A DNA stretch of 64,000 nt from Bin80 sp965219915 (GTDB lineage Bacteria; Bacteroidota; Rhodothermia; Rhodothermales; Bin80). Position 1 is the first letter of the stretch. Every line of letters starts with the position of its first letter. A model generated the notes under the pieces. The model was not told the origin of the DNA. It worked only from the letters and a program-made list of their open reading frames with translations, and did not search any database. Below are positions 1 through 8,379 of the stretch, piece by piece. Made by a program: the position numbers and the translations under genes. The DNA is taken from the NCBI GenBank assembly GCA_965219915.1, contig OZ244794.1, positions 1,178,001 to 1,242,000 on the forward strand, in the 5' to 3' direction.

Positions 1-510
1 CTCGGCAGTGGCTGCAATCCACACATCCTGTCCCGTAAGGACCTCTTGCGTCCCCTTGACGCGGTAAGTTGTCCCGCCAATGCTGACTGCAAAGTATGGT
101 ACATGGGAATCCAGTCCCAACGTAAATCCACCGAGCGATCCGATGCGATTGCTCAGTAGCGTCTGATGTGTGTCCGATTCAAACAGTCGTAGCCATACCT
201 CGGCGGTTAGGCGCGGACCGGCAGGCTGGTTCAAGTCTTCCACTGGGCCGCCCCAAAGCGTAGACGACTCACCTTCAAATTCGGCTGCCCAAGCGGGCTC
301 ATAGCCCCATCCCACCGGCCACCGCGCCGGGCGCTCATGCGGATCCAGAAACGGTCCGGCCTCCACACGATGTGGATGCATCGGTGAAGACAGCTCCACT
401 GATCCAGGAAGATACCTGAATACCACACCTGCGACCGTGGTCTGGCCAACCGGCATCAGTGCCGCCATCGTGCAGAAAAAAAGCGTATTGCGCCAAGTCC
501 CTACGTTCAT
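1..510 (-). CDS. LamG-like secreted protein, N-terminal part, cut by the window edge
   Basis: A minus-strand frame opens with ATG at 508-510 and stays open to base 1, giving 170 codons without a stop. The N-terminus has a hydrophobic stretch (TLFFCTMAALMPVGQTTVAG) that reads as a signal peptide. From about residue 85 the sequence has the look of a concanavalin-A/LamG fold, with phrases such as AEVWLRLFESDTHQTLLSNR followed by GGFTLGLDSHVPYFAVSIGG, which is how LamG jelly-roll domains usually read. The C-terminus lies outside the window, so the full domain order is unknown. The next gene on the same strand (602-3571) also carries a LamG-like domain, so the two may be functionally related surface proteins. 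LamG as a fold is inferred by eye; the substrate is unknown. Confidence 0.7.
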   Translation of the reverse strand, partial: MNVGTWRNTLFFCTMAALMPVGQTTVAGVVFRYLPGSVELSSPMHPHRVEAGPFLDPHERPARWPVGWGYEPAWAAEFEGESSTLWGGPVEDLNQPAGPRLTAEVWLRLFESDTHQTLLSNRIGSLGGFTLGLDSHVPYFAVSIGGTTYRVKGTQEVLTGQDVWIAATAE

Positions 511-601
511 GCTTACACGAGTCAGGTAGCCACACCAAGCCAACACCAGTTGAAGAAAAATTACCAGCGGGCAGACCAGGTCCGCCCGCTGGTCTGATGG
601 A

Positions 602-3571
602 CTACTTGACAAACACCATCTTGCGAACTAGATGGGCATCAGCTGCGTAGAGCACATAGAAGTACACCCCGCTGCCCAGGTGATCCGCCCGAAAATTGAC
701 CGTGTAGGTCCCGGCGGTCACTACCTCATCAACGAGCAAGGCAACTCGCCGGCCCAGTACGTCATATATACTTATCCTTACGTCTGCCGTTTTCGGCACT
801 GTGTACGAAATCGTAGTGCTCGGATTGAAGGGGTTCGGGTAATTCTGTTCCAGCAAGAACCGCTCCGGTACTTCGGCTCCGGAATCTGTTCCAACCAGCG
901 TGGCAGCGTCTACCCAAATGGGCATGGTTGCCATGTCAAAATTCCCGTCGCTGTCAAATCCGCCCAGAGTTCCAGTGAATCCGTTCCCAGTGGCATCTTC
1001 TGTAGTTGAACCCTGCCCTTCATCAAGATGCCAAAGTGCCAAGGTCATCGCATCAGGGTCAAACGGAGCTGTTTGGAGCTCAAAACTGTCCGCACCGGAA
1101 TACCTGTCCACAAGTGAGACGCGGACCTCATCAATCATCCCACGGAAGCCTTCGTACCGGTCATTCCAGAGATCAGACGCCCCATTGCCGATGGCGGCCT
1201 GCATCGTGCCTCCCAGCAGCGGCACTTGGGATTCAATTTCCGCTACTTTCTTGCCATCGATGTACATCCGCATTTTGTCAGCCACATTCCACGTTACGGC
1301 CACATGGTACCAGCGCGGGTGGAATTTTGTGCGGATATCCGTGCCCTGCTCCAGATTCGTTGTAGTTGTACCATCCTGCATAAAGAACAGCAGGCGACCT
1401 TCGCCGCGACGCCAACCCAAACCCAAATCGCCGGGATTGTTGCCACCGAGATTCTTGCCGAACAGATACGTCCAATCGGGATCATGGGTGTCATTGGTAA
1501 GGACTGAGTCGGGTCTGAACCAAAGCTCAACTGTACCTTGGTCCATACGGATTGGGAAGAGCTGCGGAGCATCGCGAATCTCTACCCGGTCACGCTCCCA
1601 CCAATTGAATGCCATCACGTGCCCGGTACCCCATGGATGGGGGACATTCTTGAATTCATCCAGCCCGCCAACTCCGCCGATGGTGGTAGCAGGCGACCAC
1701 GGTCCCGCTCCGGTGGTCACATGCTGCACGAAGGGATCCGGCGTAAGGAAATCGCCATCCGGTTCGCGCGTAATGGAGTTGTCCATGTCCGCTTCGGCTG
1801 CCGTATTCAAGGTGAACTCCCAGTCTACCGCCGCACCGCCGCTCATAATCACGGGGGCATCCCCACCACTTGCGCTGCCAAAGGCGATGTAAGCATCATA
1901 TGAACCATCGGGACTCACAAGTACCGCATGATCTCCAGTCTCATCCAGTCCATCTCCCAGCATGCCGCCGGCCGCAAACACCCGTGACTGGAGTGGATCG
2001 TCATTGTATCCCGGCACTGCTGACACATCCCCCCCCCCGAACACCGCCACCAATTTGAGCGGCGGGAGGGTAAAGCCATCCATAAATGTGAAGGTCAGCC
2101 CACCGGGGTCTCCAACACTCCAGCCGGAAAGATCCACCGCTTCCGTTTCGCTGGTGTTGATGAGTTCAATGAACTCGTCCTCCAGTTCATTGTGCATGCC
2201 ATCACCGTTGGCATCACCAGCGGCATCGGCCAGGACTTCGTTGATTACGATGGTAACGGGAGGCTGAGGCGGCGGAACCATCGTTCGGCCATCCACGGTA
2301 GCACCGGGCGAAAACGCTTTGCTGCTCACCTGCAAATGCTGCACGAACGGGTCCGGTATCCCAATATTGCCATCTGGATATCGTGTCACCGAATTGTCCG
2401 CGCCTGCCGGTGCGGCAATGTCCTGTTCAATCTCAAAATCCGTACCATCCGGGTAGGTACCTGCGGCTGGTCCTCCCGTATTGGCATTACTGCCGTAGGC
2501 AAACCAGGTATCATAGGAGCCATCGTCAGAAAGCAGCATGAGGATGTCGCCTCCGTTGCGCAAACCGTTGCCGACTGTGCTGTCTGCCTGGAATACGCGC
2601 GTCTTCAGGGAGTCCGCATCGTAGCCCGGTACATTTGAAATATCTCCGCCGCCGAAGACCACAATAATGTCACGGGGGTCAACGGTATACCCTTCTGGGA
2701 AAACAAAGGCGATGCCTTCATCATCTCCAAGCATCCAGCCGCCTATATCCACAGGCGCGTCACCCACATTGGCGAGCTCAACAAACTCGTCCTGAGTTGA
2801 GCTGCGTGTGCCATCCATATTGGCATCGCCGGCATCGCCTGATGGCGGATCAGCGAGGATCTCATTGAACACGATCGTAATGGGCGGAAGTGGCTTGGGC
2901 ACTGTGTCGCCGCCGGTAATCGTCTGGCCGGGCGAAAATAGGGCTGTGCTGACCGCGGTATGCTGTACGAATGGATCGTCGGAAGAGATGTCGCCATCCG
3001 GGTTTCGCGTCACCGACACGTCTTCATTCGCTGCCGCGGCCACATGCACTTCAAATTCGAACGTAATGTTCTCAACGACAGTTGATGTTGGCGGCCCCTG
3101 CCCCGTCTTTGAATTGTAGGCGACGTACATGTCCTCATTTCCATCCGGCGACTGTACCACGATATAATCACCACCGTTGGCGAATCCGTTGCCTACCGTG
3201 CTGTCAGCCTGAAATGCGCGCGTCATGAGGGGATCCGCATCGTATCCCGGCACATTGCTGACATCGCCGCCGCCAAAAATGACCAGAAGCGCCCTGGGAG
3301 GCAGCATGTAGCCATCGGGGAAAGTGAAGTTGATCGCTTCATCATCCCCCACCATCCACCCGGTCAAATCAAGCGTGTCGGCGCTGATATTCGCAAGTTC
3401 CACAAACTCGTCCTCCAACCCGCTACGCGTGCCATCCCCGTTGGCATCACCGGGGGTATCTCCGGCAGGATCAGCAAGAAATTCGTTGACAATCAGTCGG
3501 GGCACTTGCTGCGCCAAGGCCGCACCCGACCCGACAATAACCGAAACCAGGAAAATCACCAATGTCTTCAT
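602..3571 (-). CDS. Secreted protein with three lamin-tail domains, a LamG domain and a T9SS-type tail
   Basis: The product is about 989 residues. I start at the ATG at 3571, which gives a clean signal peptide (MKTLVIFLVSVIVGSGAALA), rather than at an upstream GTG that adds a charged leader. Three tandem repeats of about 190 residues each begin with a VNEFLADP/FNEILADP/INEVLADA phrase, then an acidic DANGDGT-type stretch and DEFVELAN; this is the lamin-tail (LTD) pattern known from secreted bacterial proteins. Each repeat ends with a PDPFVQH phrase. A LamG-like domain follows at roughly 660-870 (MDQGTVELWFRP, GMIDEVRVS). The last 80 residues form a type A sorting tail: NYPNPFNPSTTISY, then YDVLGRRVA, then GVYFYVL. 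This implies export through T9SS and surface anchoring or release. The ligand is unknown. Confidence 0.85.
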   Translation of the reverse strand: MKTLVIFLVSVIVGSGAALAQQVPRLIVNEFLADPAGDTPGDANGDGTRSGLEDEFVELANISADTLDLTGWMVGDDEAINFTFPDGYMLPPRALLVIFGGGDVSNVPGYDADPLMTRAFQADSTVGNGFANGGDYIVVQSPDGNEDMYVAYNSKTGQGPPTSTVVENITFEFEVHVAAAANEDVSVTRNPDGDISSDDPFVQHTAVSTALFSPGQTITGGDTVPKPLPPITIVFNEILADPPSGDAGDANMDGTRSSTQDEFVELANVGDAPVDIGGWMLGDDEGIAFVFPEGYTVDPRDIIVVFGGGDISNVPGYDADSLKTRVFQADSTVGNGLRNGGDILMLLSDDGSYDTWFAYGSNANTGGPAAGTYPDGTDFEIEQDIAAPAGADNSVTRYPDGNIGIPDPFVQHLQVSSKAFSPGATVDGRTMVPPPQPPVTIVINEVLADAAGDANGDGMHNELEDEFIELINTSETEAVDLSGWSVGDPGGLTFTFMDGFTLPPLKLVAVFGGGDVSAVPGYNDDPLQSRVFAAGGMLGDGLDETGDHAVLVSPDGSYDAYIAFGSASGGDAPVIMSGGAAVDWEFTLNTAAEADMDNSITREPDGDFLTPDPFVQHVTTGAGPWSPATTIGGVGGLDEFKNVPHPWGTGHVMAFNWWERDRVEIRDAPQLFPIRMDQGTVELWFRPDSVLTNDTHDPDWTYLFGKNLGGNNPGDLGLGWRRGEGRLLFFMQDGTTTTNLEQGTDIRTKFHPRWYHVAVTWNVADKMRMYIDGKKVAEIESQVPLLGGTMQAAIGNGASDLWNDRYEGFRGMIDEVRVSLVDRYSGADSFELQTAPFDPDAMTLALWHLDEGQGSTTEDATGNGFTGTLGGFDSDGNFDMATMPIWVDAATLVGTDSGAEVPERFLLEQNYPNPFNPSTTISYTVPKTADVRISIYDVLGRRVALLVDEVVTAGTYTVNFRADHLGSGVYFYVLYAADAHLVRKMVFVK

Positions 3572-3973
3572 TTTGGCAGTAAGTTTGTTCAACAGTCGGA
3601 TAATATAGTGTTTTCTGGCAAAGCTTGCCTGCCTCACACAGTGCGGAGCCGCAAAAACATTCGCCGCCACCTTCACTGATCACTTTTCGGACAATTATCT
3701 GGCCACAAGTGCCAAGTGTGAAGTATGGCAAAGGCGTTTAAAAGACCACCTGGGTGCACCGCCGGGTCGTGTGGCGTGGACAATGGGCGGCAGCCGCGAA
3801 TTGCGTCGGATCCGCTCCAATGATTCCGCTACTGCGTCAGAATGGATTGCACGAATGCCCGGACCATCTTTTCGCTGCAGCTGATCGCCTTCCAGTAGTA
3901 CACATAACCGGACGCGACCTCGACTCCAAATCCACGAACCGGACCTGTTAATGCCTGGACTTGCGAAGGCTGA
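3572..3973 (-). other. Gap of about 400 bp without a supported gene
   Basis: This interval separates the PorV-like gene end (3974) from the start of the lamin-tail protein. Short open frames occur but none has a family pattern, a signal peptide or a neighbouring ribosome site. It probably holds the promoter of the downstream minus-strand gene; an AT-rich patch around 3598-3612 (TATATTAT read on the minus strand) is the only promoter-like sequence I see. I see no convincing terminator. Confidence 0.4.
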
Positions 3974-5092
3974 TCATGGACTGGCCAGCGTGACCGTGAA
4001 CCGGTGGGTAGCATTCAATACACCCCAAGTCGCGTACGCGTAGTCAACTGTTATGCCCAGCTTTCCCAGCAACTCGTGATGGAGGCCCATACCAAATGTG
4101 TATCCACCGGTACGATCCTTCTCAAAAAACGAGGCCAACCCTGCCCGGAATGACACCACGTCCATAAAGGTGTACTCCAGTCCCGCATTGACCGATTCGC
4201 TATTGTCTGACGGGTGCAAGACATCGGCGGCAAACGTCATTTGATGCAGTGATGCCTCCACCTGGTAAGCAATGCCGAACCGGAAAAGAAGCGGCAGAGA
4301 GAAGGTATCCGTCTGCAGGTTCACATTGAGTTTGTCATTGCTGAAATTACGGGGGTCGTCATCAAACGGGCGCCTCAAGTCCCGTCCCTCCAGCCTCATG
4401 CCGGTACCGAAATTTGCCAGCCCGGCCGCTACACTCAGGCCGGGCAGATTGGTGTGATAGGTCATCCCGAGATCAAAGGCAAACGCACGAGCCTGCTCGT
4501 TCCACAGGGTCTCCTGGATGATCTTGCCCGAAATTCCCACCATAAAGCGGGGCGTAAGCCGCGCAGCATAGGTCAGCGACAATGCCAGGTCCGATGCGCT
4601 GTAAAACTCACCGGTACCCTCCGGCTGCAGGATCGTGCGTACGGGCGCCTGGTCCACAATCTGAAAATTCAGCACACTGATCCCAACAACTCCAATCCTC
4701 GGAAGATCAAGGACCGCCGCGACATATTGCAACTGGCTGTTGGCGAACCAGGCCGTATGGTCAAATGAAACCAGTATCGAGCCTTCCAAGGCGGAAGCAG
4801 CCGCAGGATTCCAGAACATTGACGAAGCATCGTGCGCCAGCGCAACGCCGGCATTACCCATGGCCTGCGCACGCCCCCCTACTCCAATCTCAAGAAATGC
4901 GGCGGCACTCGTACCAGCATTTGTGACATCTTCCACAAAATTGACTGGACGATCATCTTCCTGGCCAGACGCCCAATCAGGCAGCCCCAATCCCGCTACC
5001 AGAGTCCACAATAGAACTCGGGTGAATTGCGTGACATCCCGGTAGTGTCTCACATTTTCGAAATCACCCGATACAAGGCGCCCGCTGAACAT
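3974..5092 (-). CDS. PorV/PorQ-like outer-membrane beta-barrel protein
   Basis: The product is 372 residues. After a hydrophobic leader (TRVLLWTLVAGLGLPDWASG) comes the hallmark start of the PorV/PorQ family: a short linker followed by AAAFLEIGVGGRAQAMGNAG and SSMFWNPAA. The rest is alternating beta-strand sequence ending VTLASP, as expected of a FadL-like 14-strand barrel. PorV is a component of the T9SS attachment complex; paralogues like this one are common in the group and often sit beside one secreted partner. Only 6 bp separate it from the stop of the upstream 1090-residue sorting-tail protein, so the two are probably co-transcribed and coupled. I infer that it helps localise or release that partner; it is not necessarily the core PorV of the cell. 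The N-terminus before the hydrophobic core is unusually long. Confidence 0.8.
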   Translation of the reverse strand: MFSGRLVSGDFENVRHYRDVTQFTRVLLWTLVAGLGLPDWASGQEDDRPVNFVEDVTNAGTSAAAFLEIGVGGRAQAMGNAGVALAHDASSMFWNPAAASALEGSILVSFDHTAWFANSQLQYVAAVLDLPRIGVVGISVLNFQIVDQAPVRTILQPEGTGEFYSASDLALSLTYAARLTPRFMVGISGKIIQETLWNEQARAFAFDLGMTYHTNLPGLSVAAGLANFGTGMRLEGRDLRRPFDDDPRNFSNDKLNVNLQTDTFSLPLLFRFGIAYQVEASLHQMTFAADVLHPSDNSESVNAGLEYTFMDVVSFRAGLASFFEKDRTGGYTFGMGLHHELLGKLGITVDYAYATWGVLNATHRFTVTLASP

Positions 5093-5098
5093 GATTCG

Positions 5099-8000
5099 TT
5101 ACTTGATGAGGGTGAATTTGCCCAGCTTGCTGCCTATTCCGGGAGCCTCTACATGAAAGATGTAGACACCAAAGGCCACCGTGAGACCATCCTTGGATAC
5201 CAGATCCCAACTCTCGGTGCCATCTTCCGGGGCACTGTCATGCTCCAGTACCTGCACGAGTTTGCCTGACGTAGTGAAGATCCTGATGGTGCACTTCGGC
5301 GGAAGGTTGACAAAGTCAATTCGGCGCTCACCCCTGCCTGTCTGGTTAAACAAGGGCCGTTCCCAGGAAGCACTCGCCACATAGGGATCGGGTACAACAT
5401 AAATGTTGTCAAGGCTGTTTTGGGCCAGCACTTCATCAATCGAGGACGCTTTCGTCTTGAAGATGATGCGGTCGAGTGAGGAAAAGGGCTTGGACACCTG
5501 CAGTGCATAAACATCACCCGGCTCCGGCATGATCGCCTGCTCACCTGGCGGCCCGGTGAAAGTAAAGCGCCATCCCAGGTTAAAGCGCAGCCCGCTGATG
5601 TCAAATACAATGGTGACAATGTCACCAGCGCTCAACTGGCCATCCGGTTGGGCAGTCTCCTCAAACAGGAATTCGAGCGGCTCACCCGAAGTAACGCTGG
5701 TCACACCAAAATTGACCGGTATCCCCTGCTCAAAGGCGAATTGAACAAAGCTGGTGTCCGTTCCAGGCTGACCTATCCGAATCTCGATATCCTCAGGCAG
5801 GGCAACACTGCGGCCGGACTGAACAAGATCAATGCTGGCCCGGACATTGCTGGTACCCTGCGTCCAGCCGTACAACGTCGGTGCGGCGGCCTCAGGCGTA
5901 TAGATCTTGAAGCGCATCCCCTCCCGAATTTGTGTCACCAGATCCAGGCTGTCAAATAGGGCGGCCTCATACACTAAACGGCCCGACAGTTCTTCTTCGA
6001 TCCGAATTCCCTTCGTAAGCAGTGAGCGCGTGGTGTCGGTAAAGGTGACGGAATACTGCGCATTGTTGCGGATGCTGTCTGGAACGACAACCTCAATATC
6101 CACACGCCCAGTACCCGGTCCAACATGTTCCAATTCCCCCTCTATATCCCCCGCAACGTAGCCGATGGCAGGTGCATTCGGTATCGTCACGGCGGTATTC
6201 CGGTCAACAAACGTAACGTTGCCGATCAGGTCGGTCTGAATGATCTTTGAACTCTCACTCGGCGCGATAGGCGTGAGTTTGTCTTTGTCACTGAGACCTC
6301 GGGCAAAAAAATCCGTGTCATATCCACGGTCATAGGAGGCAACGGCATAGTAATAGGTCCGACCGTTATCAAGCCCCTCGTCGACAAAGAAGTATCGTAG
6401 CCCGGTATCGCTTCCCGTGTTGTACACCGCGCCCGACTCGCCAATCTGAATCGGATGCGGACCCGAAAGCCCGTTCTTGAGGTCAAACTGCATGATCGGC
6501 TTCCAGAGCGTAGGATTGCCAAAGGCGTCGCTGATCGTCTTGATTGAATTGAAGGACGGATCCGTAGACCGGTAGATCAGATAACCTTCAAAGTCGCGCC
6601 CATAGATTGGGTCACGTGAGAACTCAGCCCGATTGTCCCACATTAGGGTCACCTTGCGATCCCCCGGAACCGCCGTTAGTGTGGGCTTGTTGGGTGGCCG
6701 CGCGAACGAGTAATCGGCATCATAAATACGCTGCATTGTGCGCTTGTTGCGCAGGATATCATCAAAGTCACGGCCAAAAAGATTGGCGATGGCAAACTTG
6801 CGCGTCTCTTCCCGCGGCAGTTCGAAATAGCCAGATCCGTAAATGAACGCCAGGTTGCTCGGCATTGACCCGCCAAAGCTCCCAGGTTCCATTTCGCGCC
6901 AAGTACGGGCGTCGTCACTCACGTTGCCGGCCGGACGCAACACGAAACTGGTCAGGCCAATCTGATCTGATTCATCATTGTCGGTCTTGCCGAAGTTCGG
7001 TTCGCCTTCATCGGGGATCCCGTTTCCCTCCGTGCCATCGGTGTCAGGGCCGAGATAGCCTTCCGCCTGAGGGGCCAGTCCGTCCGAACCGGTGTCATCG
7101 AGAATCAATTCTCCCGCATCTCTTAGCCCGTTACCATTAGCATCCAGATAGGGCACCCAGTCCATGTCTTCATCTCCGGTCCACCACATTCCGCTTTCGT
7201 AAGCTGGTCGCAGCGACAAGGCCCCGTAGAAACTCTCAAATTGGTTTCGGTCATATCGGGAATCCACATAGGCCTCAATCTCATCCTGGCCAGCGACCAT
7301 GATGCCCCGAGGGTTGTCCTGCCGCTCGTCAACGATACCATCCTGATCATTATCTATTTCGTTGAGCGGATCTCCGGGACTCTCCAGGAATGCGAAGCCG
7401 AAATAACCTACTCCCGGGCGGCCGCGATTGTCTATTCCGTCGCGGTCCCACATATAGACAATATCATCAACCTGCTCAAAGTCGGCGAAATCATCTACTG
7501 AATCCCCCTGTCCTCCTACGGCAGGATCCACGTACATGCCAAAAACAACACGCCTCAGCAGCTTGTGGCTGACGTTCTTGATGTCGTAGCGGACAATCAG
7601 GATGTCCTCGGCCTGAACGGAAACCCACTGGTATCCGCGAACCCTTACTTCCAGACCCAGACCCCGCAGACCGGACGGAAAATCTGCCGAGTCCTGCGGG
7701 CTGCCAATGAACGGGTAGTAGTCAAACTCGTCATTGTTGCGGTCATCCATCACGTAATAGCTCTCCTGATCTGCCCGGACAAAAGAGCCAAACTCCCCAT
7801 TCCACCTCCCATCCCGAGATCCTGGCGGGCCAGGGTAATCATGGGGCCACGCTCTGGGCCATGTCTCAGCCAAGTGGCTCATGGCAGGATAATTGTGCAC
7901 ATTGGCGGCCCCTGGATTGAAATAACCCGCCAAGGGCTCCCATCCATAGGTATGCGAACCGTCGGGACTGATATCAAAGGATCCCGGATTGGTGTAATTC

Positions 8001-8371
8001 TCGGATACCACCCTGATAAGTCTCCCGTTGGCATCCTGCACTTCTGCACCAGCCATCATGATGAACTCAAACCCATACCATGTGCCGGAGCCTTTCGGCC
8101 ATTCCATCTTGGGAGGTTCGTACCGAGATCCCAGGTTGCCGTAATTGGAGTAGCGGGTGTATACAAGATTGCCATCATGAATGCCCGTGCGCCGCTGGTC
8201 TCTGCCCGCTTCAGGCCGTGTCTGTGCCCGCGCGTCGTACGCAACAAAAAGCAGCAGGATGAGCAATGCCCACCTGGATGGCCCCGAATACCAGCCCTGA
8301 ATGCAGGACGCCGAACCCGGCACCGGCCCGTGTGCCCACCTGGTCGGGGAATTGCCACCCATTTGCCACAT
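5099..8371 (-). CDS. Large secreted protein with fibronectin-like domain and T9SS-type tail
   Basis: The product is 1090 residues. It starts at ATG 8371 (a second in-frame ATG is at 8362) and has a signal segment ending AYDARAQ. The first 500 residues are rich in Asp/Gly/Asn/Tyr with acidic calcium-binding-like phrases (DNDQDGIVDERQDN, DANGNGLRDAGE). A fibronectin-type-III-like unit starts near residue 557 (NKPTLTAVPGDRKVTLMWDN and EGYLIYRSTDP). The final 70 residues form a FlgD/sorting-tail-like module (CTIRIFTTSGKLVQVLEH, GVYIFHVEA, GKFTLIK). It lies 8 bp after the TonB receptor and 6 bp before the PorV-like barrel, so it is probably the exported cargo of that cassette. The function is not known; a surface scaffold or substrate-binding role is inference. 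Confidence 0.8.
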   Translation of the reverse strand: MWQMGGNSPTRWAHGPVPGSASCIQGWYSGPSRWALLILLLFVAYDARAQTRPEAGRDQRRTGIHDGNLVYTRYSNYGNLGSRYEPPKMEWPKGSGTWYGFEFIMMAGAEVQDANGRLIRVVSENYTNPGSFDISPDGSHTYGWEPLAGYFNPGAANVHNYPAMSHLAETWPRAWPHDYPGPPGSRDGRWNGEFGSFVRADQESYYVMDDRNNDEFDYYPFIGSPQDSADFPSGLRGLGLEVRVRGYQWVSVQAEDILIVRYDIKNVSHKLLRRVVFGMYVDPAVGGQGDSVDDFADFEQVDDIVYMWDRDGIDNRGRPGVGYFGFAFLESPGDPLNEIDNDQDGIVDERQDNPRGIMVAGQDEIEAYVDSRYDRNQFESFYGALSLRPAYESGMWWTGDEDMDWVPYLDANGNGLRDAGELILDDTGSDGLAPQAEGYLGPDTDGTEGNGIPDEGEPNFGKTDNDESDQIGLTSFVLRPAGNVSDDARTWREMEPGSFGGSMPSNLAFIYGSGYFELPREETRKFAIANLFGRDFDDILRNKRTMQRIYDADYSFARPPNKPTLTAVPGDRKVTLMWDNRAEFSRDPIYGRDFEGYLIYRSTDPSFNSIKTISDAFGNPTLWKPIMQFDLKNGLSGPHPIQIGESGAVYNTGSDTGLRYFFVDEGLDNGRTYYYAVASYDRGYDTDFFARGLSDKDKLTPIAPSESSKIIQTDLIGNVTFVDRNTAVTIPNAPAIGYVAGDIEGELEHVGPGTGRVDIEVVVPDSIRNNAQYSVTFTDTTRSLLTKGIRIEEELSGRLVYEAALFDSLDLVTQIREGMRFKIYTPEAAAPTLYGWTQGTSNVRASIDLVQSGRSVALPEDIEIRIGQPGTDTSFVQFAFEQGIPVNFGVTSVTSGEPLEFLFEETAQPDGQLSAGDIVTIVFDISGLRFNLGWRFTFTGPPGEQAIMPEPGDVYALQVSKPFSSLDRIIFKTKASSIDEVLAQNSLDNIYVVPDPYVASASWERPLFNQTGRGERRIDFVNLPPKCTIRIFTTSGKLVQVLEHDSAPEDGTESWDLVSKDGLTVAFGVYIFHVEAPGIGSKLGKFTLIK

Positions 8372-8379
8372 GCGCCTGT

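Noticed and set aside
900..1892. Long plus-strand frame opposite the lamin-tail gene
   Set aside because: It is the antisense shadow of a gene with clear domains; its translation is rich in Ser/Pro/Arg with no pattern.
3829..4014. Short minus-strand frame after the PorV-like gene
   Set aside because: It overlaps the end of the PorV-like gene in another frame, has no family pattern and no ribosome site.
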